A DNA stretch of 64,000 bases from Taudactylus pleione (Eukaryota; Chordata; Amphibia; Anura; Myobatrachidae), in contig JAUIMM010000534.1 of NCBI GenBank assembly GCA_031769625.1, positions 12,291,001 through 12,355,000 of the forward strand. The letters run 5' to 3'. The position numbers and the translations under genes were made by a program. Of this stretch, positions 23,383-36,800 are shown in pieces (position 1 is the first letter of the stretch; each line of letters begins with the position of its first letter). The notes under the pieces are model-generated. The model was not told the origin of the DNA and made no database searches. It saw nothing but the letters and a program-made list of their open reading frames with translations.

Positions 23383-23725
23383 TAAATGATGTTAGTGGTG
23401 GTGTGCGCAGCTGGTTCTGCTCATGGAGTGGGTGGAGATCTGTGGGGTGGATGTCGGCTGTTTGGGTGCCACTATGATGATTTAGGGGTCTATGTACTAA
23501 GCCTTGGATGGAGATGAAGGCCCAACCAATCAGCTCCTGTCATTTTCTAGTACAGCCTGTGACATGGCGGTTAGGAGCCGATTGGGATTTTCTCTGTACA
23601 CTTTATTTCCACCTAAAGCTTAGTAAATAGACCTTACCACCTGTAAAGTGACTGGAGCTGATTGGTTGGTACTTTATCTCTGTCCACTCTATCTCTCTCC
23701 AAGGCTTAGTACATGGATACCTTAG

Positions 23726-24632
23726 TATTGGCGAGATGGGGAGGGGGGGGGGGGGGGTAATCTTGATTGCCACTGTTAATGCTTGCCTGCATTGGTGGTT
23801 ACGAGGTTTGGCTCACTTACCAGAGGTCCGGGCTTTGCAGGCCATGTTTGGGTTCTCTGGTTTGGAGAGGGTTTAGTGTGCCAATAATGTCTACTCTGTG
23901 AGGGAAGTTGGTGAAGGGATGTTCATACCTACATACACTAAGTTATGTAGGGTTATTAATACAGAAAGAAATAGTAACTGGATGCAGAATTTTAGTCAAA
24001 ATGGCAAACTGGTCAGTGAAATGGCATATGAAAATGAATTGATAAATGTAAGGTATATTTATAACTGGGAATAATTATGCTATTTACAGATTAAATAGAA
24101 TACACAGATGGGAAAGGGGTGAGGGATACTGGTTGATAGAAAGCAAAGTAGCTGCCAACAATGTCACAGTGTCTACAAAAGTGACTAAACTCCTGGGCTG
24201 CATAGAAAGGTATAATGCATGTCACGAATACCTAGTATTTCCATTTAATAAGTCACTAGTTAGACCACTTCTTGAAAATGTGGAATAGTCTTTGGTGTCT
24301 CATCATAGAGGAACCTCAGAACTTCCAGAGGTCGGCATCCTCGTTATTACAGGAAATAGCAGGGCTACAGGTTTAAGAATGTAAATCAACTAGGTTTGTC
24401 TACTTTGGAAAAAATGAAACCAAAGAGTTGACCTATATTATATGTATATAAAAATATTCTAGGTCGCTGCAAAGATTTGTCTGACAAACACTTCTTATCA
24501 ATGATCCTACAGAGGACACGGGACCATCCATTGTAAATGAAAAGAAAATGGTTTCACCAAGAGCCTAGGAAGGGAAGCTTTACTGTAAGGGTGTTTAAGC
24601 TGTGCAATTTGTTAGCACGAGTTAGTGATGAG
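23726..24632. other. no gene recognised
   Basis: AT-rich spacer with a G run near 23741-23758. It ends at the GTGATGAG target duplication of the hAT element. Confidence 0.5.
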
Positions 24633-25731
24633 CAGTGGCGTAACTATGGAGGGTGCGGTTGCTATGGGGCCCGGCGGCTTAAGGGGCCCGCCGGCCCAGC
24701 GATCGCACCCCCTGCACTTTCCATAGGCCGGGCGCCCGCTGAGATTGTGTTACCAGCGGACGCCCGACTCCCACTCAAACCCCGGGCGGCAGCCGGAGGA
24801 CGGAGCTCACTCCGTCTTCCGGGTCCCGCAATGCACTATGGGAGTCACTCCCATAGTGCCGAGGAGCGGACGCCGGGGACGGAGCTCAGGAATGAGCTCT
24901 GTCTTCCGGGTCCCGCAGTGCACTATGGGAGATGTCACTCTCATAGTGCCGAGGAGCGAGCGACGGGGCGGTCGGCGGCTTCACAGGAGCAGGGATAAGG
25001 TAAGTTTTTTTTGTTTTGTTTTGTGTTTGCGCCCGCGCGCGTGGGGGGAAGTTACTGGGATCTCACTACTGGGGGCATTACAGAGGGCTCACTACAGGGG
25101 GCAGCTACTGGGGGCATTATAGGGGACTCACTATAGGGGGAAGCTACAGGGGGTCACTACTGGGGGCAGCTACAGAGGGCTCACTACTGGGGGCAGCTAC
25201 AGGGGGCTTACTACAGGGGACTCACTATTGGGGGAAGCTACAGGGGGTCACTACTGGGGTCTCACTACTGGGGGCATTACAGGGGGCTCACTACTGGAGG
25301 CAGCTACAGGGGGCTCACTACTGGGGCAGTTACTGGGGTCTCACTACTGGGGGCAGCTACAGGGGCTCACTACTGGGGGCAGCTACAGGAGGTCACTACT
25401 GGGGGCAGCTACACAGGGCTCACTACTGGGGGCAGCTACACAGGGCTCACTACTGGGGGCAGCTACAAGGGGCTCACTATTGGGGGCATTACAGGGGGCT
25501 CTCTACTGGGGGCATTACAGGGGGCTCACTACTGGGGGCAACTACAGGGGGCTCACTACTGGGGGCACTGCGTAAGGGGCACCATTACAGTGGGCATTGC
25601 ATAAGGGGCACCATTACAGTGGGCATTTAATGTTTTAGGGGAACTACTGTGGTTATTGTGTAAGACCTAAGTTAGGGGGGGGCCCTTAAAAATGTTGCTA
25701 TGGGGCCCAAAAAGTTCTAGTTACGCCCCTG
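24633..25731. mobile_element. hAT non-autonomous element with 8-bp duplication, carrying a minisatellite
   Basis: Ends CAGTGGCGTAACTATGG and CTAGTTACGCCCCTG are inverted and flanked by an exact 8-bp duplication GTGATGAG (24625-24632 and 25732-25739), the hAT signature. The left third is GC-rich with a repeated CCGGGTCCCGCAATGCACTATGGGAG segment. About 500 bp of minisatellite lies in the middle (see 25040-25565). No transposase frame remains. Confidence 0.85.
25040..25565. repeat. 25-27-bp minisatellite inside the hAT element
   Basis: About twenty units of GGGGGCTCACTACTGGGGGCAGCTACA with GGCATTACA variants. The unit is near a multiple of three, which opens a 204-codon frame rich in Gly-Ser-Leu-Leu that I regard as spurious. 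Confidence 0.9.
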
Positions 25732-25739
25732 GTGATGAG

Positions 25740-27014
25740 AAATGCTCTAAAAAAAAATAAAATGGTTTACATGCCTTCCATACAAGGAAGGGTATAGTGT
25801 CGCTAAGCTACAATTGACACTTGGTGTAATGGGCGTGATTAATCTAGATGAGGAGTTATCAAGTGGGTGATGTTTTGCGGATTTCTTTAATCATGCACAG
25901 GGAAGTTTTCATCTATTGTGCTGTGGAAGTAATTCTCTCACTAGCTTCCACAGACCAAAATTCTCAAACTATGACCTGTGCTAGAGAATTTACCAAGAGT
26001 AAATGATTAATTGGCATCCACTTGGGTACAAATAAAGTGTTTTGATGATTTCAAAGTAAATACATCTGCTGGACTTTCAAACATGAAGATCGATGTGCTG
26101 TTTGAATAAAGGTAATTGGAAAGGCTACAGAACGAAACAGTCTTTATGATGGTGCTCTCCAATGGCACAACACTAGTCACAGATCTGGTGTATGCTGTTT
26201 ACGGGAATGGAAAAAATGGATCTATTCATGACAGAACAAAACACCTGAAATGTCTCTCGCAGGTTGGTAGTAAAAAAGTGAGATCCTCATGTGAAGTGGA
26301 GGAAGTTTAATGGCCTGATGAGAGCAAGGGGTATATATACTACACAGCATCTTATCAAAGCCATCGCCAGCTTTGACCTAATAGTTTTAAAACGGCAACA
26401 GGAATCCATGCTAAGCAAGCCTTTGAATTTAGCATTGATTATTGTTGCCATTTAACACCTATAGGTCAAAGTTGCTGACAAACTTTAATAAACAGACATT
26501 TAGTTAATACACCCCAAGGCATACACTTTATCACTTCACCGATAGGTACCATGTTTAGAGCAGACCTAACACTGCACATCATCCCAAGAACTGTTTCCCT
26601 ACTGAGAAATCGATGGTAGCAAATCTTGGGTGGAAAAACCAGATGCACTTTGGAAAAAAACTATGGCTTGGGGGAAGATTTATATTCCAGTAGAAGAATG
26701 ACCCAGAGCATGTAGCAAGACCGCGTTAGAGCAGAATAAAAAAAAAAACAAACCTGTCCTGAAGTGACCCAGCCAAATGCTAGCAATGCTGTGGAATGAT
26801 TAATAACTTTATGTTCTCTGATCTCATAGAGCTGAAACAATATTTCAAAGGAGAATGTGCAAAAACTGCAGCAGTCATACAGATGTGCCATTATACATTA
26901 TTGCTGCAGTCATGCCAAAATGCCCCTCTCGGCGCGCCAGGTCCTGTGTGACTGCTTGTGCAGAGCATATTTTTTTTTTTTGCTGGAAAATGTGTCTGTC
27001 GCAATGCGATGTGA
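25740..27014. other. intergenic spacer, no gene recognised
   Basis: AT-rich. A loose inverted repeat (GCCATCGCCAGCTTTGACCTAATAG / CTATAGGTCAAAGTTGC) at about 26360-26475 is probably a decayed MITE. No exon. Confidence 0.45.
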
Positions 27015-27422
27015 CTAATGCTGGCCATACACCTGCACGATTTCGGGCCGATTTTCGACGCGCTCGTATGATGAATCATGTAGAAATAGTGTACTTTTTC
27101 AGTAGGATACGATCTGATGCGTGCTCCCGCAGCTCCTAAAACTTATCGTATGATCAGATGTGCAGCCCATATGATCTGTTGTATTCGTATGCTGATCGTG
27201 CCGCGTTTTTCACCATGCGATGCATCATGCTTCCGACCCGTCATTTCAGTGACATTTTGAAGAACGATTATCAGTTTTTCAGCAGGCACACGATCGATCG
27301 TAACGTGAGATCGTATGTTCATCGTGTGTCCAAAATGTGTTTGGGACTGCCAGGGAGTTCAAGGGAAATCGTAAGTAGAATCTTATCTCATGCTGGTCGT
27401 GCAGGTGTATGGCCTGCATTAG
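27015..27422. mobile_element. MITE with CTAATGCWGGCCATACACCTGCACGA ends
   Basis: Left CTAATGCTGGCCATACACCTG and right CAGGTGTATGGCCTGCATTAG are near-perfect inverted repeats of about 25 bp. The interior is rich in CGATCGT / ATCGTATG motifs. 408 bp, non-coding. It belongs to a loose group of 'CATACAC'-ended elements that also includes 33184-33467, 39766-40119, 42940-43242 and 56147-56407. Confidence 0.8.
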
Positions 27423-28570
27423 ACACACAAGGAGACTGCACTGATTAATTTATATGGAACACACTTATATCTGTGTGCAACTGAGTCTGAATCTGTATAA
27501 TAAATGCTATGATGCAATGGCCTTAGCTTATTGCCACGCCAAGTTCCGTTGTGCTTCGTATACAGACTCAGTCGCAAATAGCTATACAAGTGTCGCATAT
27601 CAAATTAATCAGCCCAGGCTCTTGGTGCATCTTTGTCACATCATGACTAAGACAAAATAGACACTTGGCGCAAGCAGAATAGCGCAGGATCTGGTGGTCT
27701 CTCACGCCACATGGCATATTCAGGCTAGTTGTATGAGGACACATCTGTATCTGCAAAGCTCGTAATAGATTCTCTGCTAGAATTGCAGCTCAGGGGGTGA
27801 GTACTTAATGTAATATAAACTTATTGAATATATCATTTATATTTAAGAAATATTAAAGTTTACTCAAGCAGAAGTGTTAAATTATTTAAGGCAGTTTTTG
27901 CATTGAAAGTATTTTTGTGAAAGGTCGAAAAGCCCTATTGGTAGCAAAAACAGTAATCTTATCACTGGTGATAACGCTGCCAGAGTCTAACAGGACCTGG
28001 CACGCCGAGAGGGGCTTTTTGGTGCGACTGCAGCAAAGCTGTATCAGAACACATCTACATGTTTTTACTTTGCAAATTTTACAATCTAATGTATTTTTAA
28101 ACTTTGTTACACACATTTGTAGCCTTCAGTATTACTGCGCAGCACACAACTATGGAAATAGGTTCCACACAATGTAGGGAGTGAAGGAAAACACTGCTTC
28201 ACCAAACTGATTATCGAGTGTTATAGTGCTACCATCAAAAGAAGTCTTTCCACATATTTCACGTGAAGTGAAATTTAATTGAATACAATTTCATTAAAGA
28301 AATATTTAATTGGTAGTTCCTATGGACACTTTACCTGTACAAGGATTAGCAAAAGCTATGAAAATGCAGATACAAAAATATACTAATTTGCTTTTCATAC
28401 AATCGGCTTAACAGATACAGTAAGTGGCTATTTTAGTAAATCCCTTCCTGTGTGTGTTACTTACTCAAATATGCAGTCCTTCCACTGGTTATCATTCATA
28501 ATAAACACATAATTGGGTGGGTCATGCTAGATGGCAGAGTAATGGAAGGAAGTGAACGGATATGTAGAAC
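27423..28570. other. intergenic spacer, no gene recognised
   Basis: AT-rich. TTCACGTGAAGTGAAATTTAATTGAATACAATTTCATT at about 28258 is locally self-complementary. No exon recognised. Confidence 0.45.
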
Positions 28571-28791
28571 GTGACTGGAACCTCCTGTAATAGTGCAGTC
28601 AGTAGCGGCTTAAACTGACTTTCCTGCCTGTTCACTGAGCCACAGCTTGTTAAAAGTTTTATGTATACAATGAGACGGATTGATGAGCCCTAAGGGCAAC
28701 TTTTAACAAGCTGTGGCTCAGTAACAGACAGGAAAGTCAGTTTAAGCTGTGTCTGTCTGCGCTCTATTACAGGAGGTCCAGTACCAGTCAC
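28571..28791. mobile_element. foldback element with ~90-bp arms
   Basis: The left arm (28571-28655: GTGACTGGAACCTCCTGTAATA ... CCACAGCTTGTTAAAAGTT) is the reverse complement of the right arm (28697-28791: AACTTTTAACAAGCTGTGG ... GAGGTCCAGTACCAGTCAC), separated by about 40 bp. Non-coding. Confidence 0.75.
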
Positions 28792-29565
28792 AAATGTTTA
28801 CTTAATCTATATTAACTGTTTGCACGTGAACACGCATCGACCCGGTATTTTTGTCAGTGTAAATTGATTGACCCAGGTATCCAACTCTGGTAGCTTGGTT
28901 GGCCCTGGGTCATTCCTGTGCCACCCTGCAGTGTAAACCGCAGAATCCAGGTCACGATGTACCACATGCTACCCGATTGGGTGGCTGCAGTGGCGCTTGG
29001 AGATTACATCATCTCCAAGCGTACACTGCAGCGCCAGAAGAGCCAGGGTTGGCACCACAGTAGTTAAGTGGCTGTCCCAGGTCTGATCCAGGTTGGAAAC
29101 ATGTTCCAAATCCCAGTTCAGACCTGGCACTTCGGGGTAAAAGCAGTATTACACACCGCCTGTACACTGCATTCAAGTCAGATGTCTGGGTACTTCATGG
29201 GTTCAGTTCAATTAGGCACAATGAAGTCATGCCCATGAGTATGTGTGCATTTATGCTGTACTTACGCTATTGCCAGACTCATGGATTTTTTTTTTTTTTG
29301 TGCACAGCCCCATAGGGTGAGTTCAGCTGCCATTGCAATGACAATTCTCACCCGATGGTACTAACTGAATTGACCCCCATGTGTCATCATTAAAAAAATT
29401 AAGTATCTTCTTAAAAATGCAAATGTGCGATGAATACAAGTACAGCTGTTATCTCTACAGGAGCAATAGACATGGAATCTGAATATAGCAAATTATTTCA
29501 TGAGCGCTAATGGTGATGTACTGTCGGAAATAATGGCTCAGTGAACATGGCATAGTCACTACTAA
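28792..29565. other. intergenic spacer
   Basis: Contains CACGTGAACACGCATCGACCC and other ACCCGG/CCAGGT inverted blocks (about 28820-29150), a probable old MITE, and a poly-T run near 29287. No gene. Confidence 0.4.
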
Positions 29566-30014
29566 AGGCCTGATTCAGAGATGGACACTGTGCCGCAGTT
29601 ACACAGTTGAGTGATTATCTATGGTCTGAGTCACACGTCAAGTTCCATTTTCATTGTCACTCACAATGAGGATTTATTTGCAAAGTGATTGACAGGCAGG
29701 GACTGATTGTGGTCAGCAACGGGGAAGTGGTGACTGAAATGCAGCATGTTGTGACCTTTCTCAGTCTGCGATCCAGTACACAGTAAACATGACTCTGGCA
29801 TCTGAGTTCTGACGGCCATTCTGCGTGACCAGAGAGTTACTCAGAAGTCCGATAATCGACTAATCTGCGTCATTTGTATGCAGTCGCTTGGATTTGCAAA
29901 GCTGTAAGTGGGCGACTCAATACAAATCCCCTGGGCTGCGACATTTACATATTTTCACACAGTTGCTACTTACGCATTCATAGCAGCATTAGCGTACAAC
30001 TCTGAGTCAGGCCC
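29566..30014. mobile_element. GGCCTGATTCAG-type MITE, diverged
   Basis: Left AGGCCTGATTCAGAG and right CTCTGAGTCAGGCCC are inverted. The interior contains GCAGTTACAC/GTGATTGACAGGCAGGG and GCATTCATAGCAGC blocks as in related elements. No exact duplication. A further right-type end TCTCAGAATCAGGCCC near 30565-30581 suggests nesting. Confidence 0.55.
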
Positions 30015-30886
30015 GAGACGTACTATAACAAACAATTCTAGTGGATGGGAAATGTGGTGCACCCTGCATTTTCAAACCAACTCTTTGGTGTCCTGGCTGT
30101 GGGATACATATCACAGGGAGCGTGCCATAGGTAAGTACATATGTATCCAAGGGGGATAAAAATATAAATTTATAAAACCAGTTGTAGCATTTTGTGCTAG
30201 CACACACTAGTCAGACACAGCAGTCCTTGACTATTTTAAAACACACCTATAACCTGTCATCCAGTTAGAACTGCACGCAATTGCGCACAATTTTTGTGCT
30301 TGGAAATGCACATCTCCACCTGCATTCAGGCAGCTGCATCCATGTGACTGCACTATCAGCACCTGCCGTTCCCTTGATCCAGGCAATCCGTATGCAAGCA
30401 GATGGGTTTCTGCATACACATGACTGTGCATTGCCCACAATTCTACCTACATGCCCATGGAACACTTATCCTACATGAGGAAACCTCATTGGCACCGGCT
30501 ACACTCCCCTCAGTCGATGTGACTGTATGACCTGTACAGTATTTGCATACGCACTTGTGTGCATCTCAGAATCAGGCCCAAAATGTTTGCGACTCACCTC
30601 TTTCACAGCCAAACTAGGCAACTTTAAGTCTACAGCTTGTATGGAAAGTCACAAATACTTCATCTCAGGTAAACATTGCACTCTAGCCACAATTAAGTCT
30701 CTGTCTCTAAAAATGAAGGCTGTGACCTGAAGATAACATTAGAATATGCAGCTCATTGTAGCTTTCAATAAATAAACAATTCTCAAAACACAAGGACAGT
30801 TGTGTACTACACCATTAAAATGCAGCATCAAACATTAAAAGGGACAGTAACGTGAACACGTTCATATATGTGGATGGGAAATGACC
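30015..30886. other. region downstream of GRWD1, no other gene recognised
   Basis: It includes the presumed GRWD1 3' UTR (minus strand, below 30887). No AATAAA was found on the minus strand within the first few hundred bases. Mixed repeat-like sequence. Confidence 0.4.
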
Positions 30887-33800
30887 TCACACACTGATGG
30901 TGCGGAACACGTTAAAGCCAGATAGTGCTGTACTAATGACAACCCCAGGACACTGCGGGTGCCAGTGTAACTCCTTAATGTCTTTTTCTCCTTGATGAAC
31001 AAACAACAGTTGTGGTGGAATTGTTGCCAATGTAGGGTCTTCTGTTTCCCCTTCCTGATCTTGATCCCTTTCTACTGCAAGATCCCATTGAGTTATCTGG
31101 TCGTCAGCACCAGAAGCTGCAAATACGCCACTGTCCGCGGGATGCCACTCAACGGATGTGATTGGGGCAGTGTGCTGCTTAAACTTTGCTACACTTACCC
31201 CTTTCTGTGGGGAAAAGAAAGAGCACCACTTAATTAACCAATTACAAAAGCTAAAACGCAAATCTAATAGAAAAAAAAGACATTTAGTAACAAAGACTGA
31301 ATTTAAAAGCCAAGCAGTTATATATTTTCAAAGGTGCCCTAGAAATATAAATTTACTTGTTGCCATGGACAAACACCATCTTACAGTTTGGATACAAGTT
31401 TGAAAAGAAAAAAAAAAAAAAAATGCCACTTTAAATCTCATGGCAAAATCTGTACACAAACTTGTAGCCCAACCTTCTCCCCACTGCTCCTATCCTTCAA
31501 TAGACATACAAGAGAAAGTAACATCTCCAAAGTTTGTGAGCATGAGCAGAGATTGATCTACCTTAGAACATAAAATTAAGGGGGATGACCAGCCTTATGC
31601 TGCTCTTGGGAGACATTGAGTGGTGGAGGCCTCCCATGTAACTCTCAATGTTCCCTTAAATTAGATATTCTTTATTATTCTCAAAAGATCGCAGGACTGC
31701 ATTGTGTGACAACAAAATCTGTTCTATAGGAGCCATAACATATTCAAGTGTGGCCATTTTTGCAACAAATACAACTATGTAGATATATGTATTTATTACA
31801 GAAGTCCTCTTCAAAGTGTCTAATTACTTATCATATACAGAAATAAATTACTGAAAATAAAGGGGTAAGGTTTTATATGCACATCTATCCTTGTCTTCAA
31901 GAACAAACATCTGCCCTGGTGTCCATGGGGAGGAACAATATTGGGGGGGAAATGTGTTATTCTCTAAGACAGGAACCATAAAAACAAACACCCTATATGG
32001 AAATGAGGTACTAAGATAAACAGGAAGCATGTCACACACCTGGAACTGACGCAGGTCCCAGATCTTAAGTACACCATCATCTCCTCCACTGACAATAAAT
32101 GGCTCGTAGCGGTTCCAGCTAATCACGTTGACATCACTTTCATGAGCCTGGCTGGCTGTCAGCATGCATGCCTTGTTAGGAGCTGCCCGAATGTCCCAAA
32201 TGCGAACTGAGGCGTCAGCAGAGCAGGAAGCAAAAACCTGTAATAAAAATTGATTAATATAGCACAATGGTGTCATTTTCATGCGATTATGAACTTCTTT
32301 ATGTAGTACAAAGTATTGGAACAATATCAATGGGATCAAGGTCATTGTTTTAAATAAAGCCCAAATCCTATAGGTTAGATATGGTCCTCATCATCCCAGA
32401 GATTTTAGTTGTTTATTATAATCAACAGGGCAAACATAAGCTGACCCTGACATTAAGGATGGTTTTAAGAAAAAGTCAAGGTCAGTATATTACAATAAGC
32501 ACAAATGAACTGTAACTCACAGGAAATCAGATGCAGTCACTTTCCCAGTGCAGTCTAGAAAATGTAAGCAAACCTCTAATTGGCTGTTATGATGTACAGC
32601 ACTTGTGTACTGACAACATATTGCAATACAGTCAAAATTTGTACATCATATTGCCTTTTTTTGTACAGTGCTCCAGCAAATTCCTGCCAGAGTTCTGCAC
32701 ATTCAAGTCTCTTACAGTTTAAAAAGGGTGTTGACATGCTTAATATACTATTTGCATCCAGAAAAGTAGTGGATTATGTGTGGATCATATAGTTTCATTA
32801 TGGTATTCAAATCACAAACAAAATACTGGGGCATTACAGGAGTTGGATGCCAGTAAGTGCTTTGCTTGCATATGGCTTAATACATTTATATACTATTAAA
32901 TCCAAGATATATTAAATGGACAAGTCAGTTTGGTATAATCTGGTGAATTATATGCATATTATATATTTTGATGATTTAATGCAGTATGTCACTTAGCTTA
33001 CTCCTGCCAACCAATTAGACCGTGAGAATTTAGTGTTCATTCTAGCACCCGACAACCCATGCAGTTCCTTTTTCCTGTCTGGGGTGTCACTCTCTGCTCT
33101 GGTGCTAGAACAGAGAGTGACACCCCAGGCAGGAAAAAGGAACTGCACAGGTTGTGACAGGTGCAGGGTGCTAGAATGAACACTAAAGCTGCATAAACAC
33201 ACACAACGATTTTGTTACCAACGATTTTATGTCAGAATTTTTAAAGTGTAATGAATGATTTTTTGAACTACAAACGATTTTTGTAACTTCCCTTAAATAA
33301 AATCGTTCAGTTGGTCAGTCAGAATGAACTACAAACGGGAACGCGCATGAACAATAATTGTTCATCATTATACCTCAGAAACTGAACGATTTTTTCAACG
33401 ATTGAACGATAATGATGCCGTTAAAGTTAAATCGGTCAAAAAATCGTTACGTGTGTATGCACCTTAAGAACTAATTGGCAATGGTAAGCATTTGGCTATA
33501 AATGTGCCTTTTAGCACACAGAAGGTCATTAGAAAACAATATCCTTGAATATTCAACTGCACAATGTCAGTCATTATACAGTATATACATGCACAATTAA
33601 TGTACTTACCGTGGCTTCAGTAGGAGACCACTGCAGGTCCTCCACAGATTCAGTGTGACCAGTGAAAGGTCTCTGGTCAACATGCCACGTGCCGCCTTCT
33701 TTAGGATTCCACAAATGAATGTTCTTAGTACAGTCTCCAGTGATTAACTGCCCTATACAGAGACAAATTTCAAGTATAATTCTACAAGTATTAATGGATT

Positions 33801-36800
33801 GAAAAAGTTAAAGCCCATTGATAAATGCACAGTTCAACTGGGCATTGAAGAGGCTGCTGTACATTAAAAGATCACACATGCTTGTAACTTGCTGTGAGGG
33901 GTCAGTCAGGATTACGTCTCTGAAGGCCCCACCAGTTTTGAGATTACACTATTTTTTACATTTATTCTACTCTTAAAGGGGAAGGGGGCGGGGGGGGGGG
34001 GGTTGAATTGTTTTTAGATGCCCGCAGCTCCCATCTAAAGTGATGAAAGAGATTCAATTGTTGAAGCTGCAGGCACCCATTGGACATCATGCATGTGATG
34101 CCCCAACCCAAATGCACCAGAATTAACCACATAAAACGGCTAAAACCATGCAAACTACTGGGTGCACTACCTAAAGGCACTTTGGGCGGATTTCTGATCG
34201 CCCCCTCAGGAGGACGCGAGCAGAAATAATGGCCACCCAACGGTATCAACAATTTTATAATATCACCTGTCGCTTCAGATTGCCAAACAAACAAAATCAA
34301 AATGGTAAAAGATTTAGCTTAAATCAATGGCAGTGAAGCTTTAAATGAACACTAATTTCCACTAAAACTTGATCCCCACCACCAACCTAGCCAAAACGTC
34401 CCTCCCACCCAGGATTCACAGCATGTGGCCGATTTTGTGACAGATCACGACTGACTACAGCTTGTCAAATCAGCCAAGGACATGATGTAGTAATGGGTCT
34501 CAGCTAAATGGACAAGCTGCAACCTCTAGAAAATAAAATAAGAGATGGGCCTTGGGCAAGTATTAAGCACATGACAGAAGCCCCGGGGAAAGGGGTCAAC
34601 TAGCAGGAGGCAAAAATAGAATTTTAGTGGAGTTGAGAGTTCTATGTTAATAGAAGCAGTTTAATTTCAACTTAAAGCCTTGCCTTATGTATGCAAGCAA
34701 TTAATTTTGACCAGTCATTTACATATGGATCCAATACATACAAACCTTTCTTTTGTAAGTGAGCCCACAAGGCTTACACAGGTCACATGGTCTAGCTCCT
34801 ACCTGCTGTCTTTGGAGACCAGTCCATGGAAAAACCCTCAGTCATATGACCTGAGAAGGAAAAGACTGGTTTGATTTTAGTTTGTTCTTCTTTCAAAAAT
34901 GCAGCAAGAGTCTGAGTGTCCGACACTGCTGCCAGCTGCTTCCGCAGATCATAGATTTCCACTAGACCCTTTTCTGACCAAACTGCCGCCACCGGCATGT
35001 CCATCAGTGTAGAAACCTAAGGAGAAAAAAGTATTTTGGACTACAGTAAAACAATGATACAAGACATCTACCAATTAGGTATCGTATACAGTGGTTTAAC
35101 AAACAGACTACCACTGTGCAAAAAGTATAACGTCTGGGACACCTTTTATTTTCAACTTTTGTAAAACAGGGCATGCCTATTAAACTAGTACAAGTGAAAA
35201 CAAAGTTGGTGTCACACAAGTTCATAGTGTTCAATGGGAGAAATTTATTATTCTTTATCTTGCCGCTATAACTCTTCCTGCTTTGCCTTCTTACAGAGGT
35301 GAAGCAGGAAGAACTAACGATGAGATGTAAGAACATCTCATCTGCCGGAGTGGGGGAGTGAAAACTCCCCTCTAGCGATCCCCACTAGAGCTCAAAGTGT
35401 ATCAGCCTAGTGCTAATGCGCTGTGTCTTACTCCCAGCAGGCTGCACTGAGCATGTACGGGATCTCACAAGCATCGTGACATCCAGTGTGCAGCCCCCGG
35501 AGCCGGTAGCCGCCGAAGCAGGGACAGTGCTGTCTCTGCTGTGGTAGGGCAACGCCAGCTGCTGCTGTCGGAACGGTCAGGTGGTACACCTGTCAAACCG
35601 TAACGCAGGTGTCCTAAGGTGAGCTCAGGGAGGACAGAAACCTCCCGTGGAGCAGAAGGGCATACATTACCCAGCTTATCGGTGCTGCTAAGTAAGCGTG
35701 AAGTCCAGAAGCAGAGCATTTGTAAATCATGGAAGCAGTCATGTGGGAGAGTATACACTTCTCCTTGGTCATATGCAAAGCTTCAGAGCTTAATACATCC
35801 CCTGTGTTACCATGGGAGCGATTCAGCAGTAAGAGACATCGAATACATTTTATTTGAAAAGGTAATAGCATTGAAAACCCCCATATGACACTACCATAAG
35901 TTATATAGTCAATTGGAGCACCTCATCTAAGACATGAAACTTTTAGTATTTCATACCCCACCAATTATGTTTATATAGCCACACACCTATTTCTATACCA
36001 CTCCTATTGATGTATTCAATAAAGAGATCTCTAACGTGATAGCTAGTCATGGCTATCGCGCTATTTACATCTTCAATCCCTGGCAAGCGCTCACATCACA
36101 GAAGGATTAGAATAAGACCACCCATTTGTTTACTTTACATAATAACAGAGCGTGGAAACAATAGGCAGCCGACAAGAATGAAATGCAAAACATGTACACT
36201 ATACAATGTGATACAGAAGACTAATAGGAACAAGTGGTATGAGGGGGGGGGAATGTGTATTTTCAATATTTTGTTTTGATGCAAGTAGTGTACGTCTTTT
36301 TTGTAACTAAAACCGCATATATCTCATACAAATTCAGCAACCACCATGAGTTGACAATTACTCTGTAATTATATCAGCTCCCAGATTGGTCTGTGTCTTT
36401 ATCATAGTAGAAGGAGCAGAAGAAATAAGAGGCAACCTAGGGGTCATAAAGAAGTTCAGTCTTATTTACCCGAATGCGGTTAATTCCCCCATAGTGTGGA
36501 ACCATAGCCAGCTCCAATTGTGGTTTCTTCTCCTCATCCTCCTCTTCATCATCATCATCACTATCACTGCTGTCAGAATCGGAATCTTTCTTTTTCTCTT
36601 TCGCTTTCTCTTTGCTGGTCCGGTGCAAATTGTGCATCTTCATCACTAGCAATCTGATAATATAGAGAAGGTATTTAAAGCTAATGGGCTTTCAAAGGCT
36701 TTGATCCTTGAAAAATACTTCCTGTGATCAGCATAGTCCGGGCAATATATAATCATCATTACCACTACATACTATGGGCCTAATTCATTAAGGATGACTA

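Noticed and set aside
25016..25630. 204-codon Gly/Leu-rich frame
   Set aside because: Lies in the minisatellite inside a non-autonomous hAT element.
36386..36649. Plus-strand 87-codon hydrophobic frame
   Set aside because: Antisense shadow of GRWD1 exon 3 with its Asp/Glu tract.
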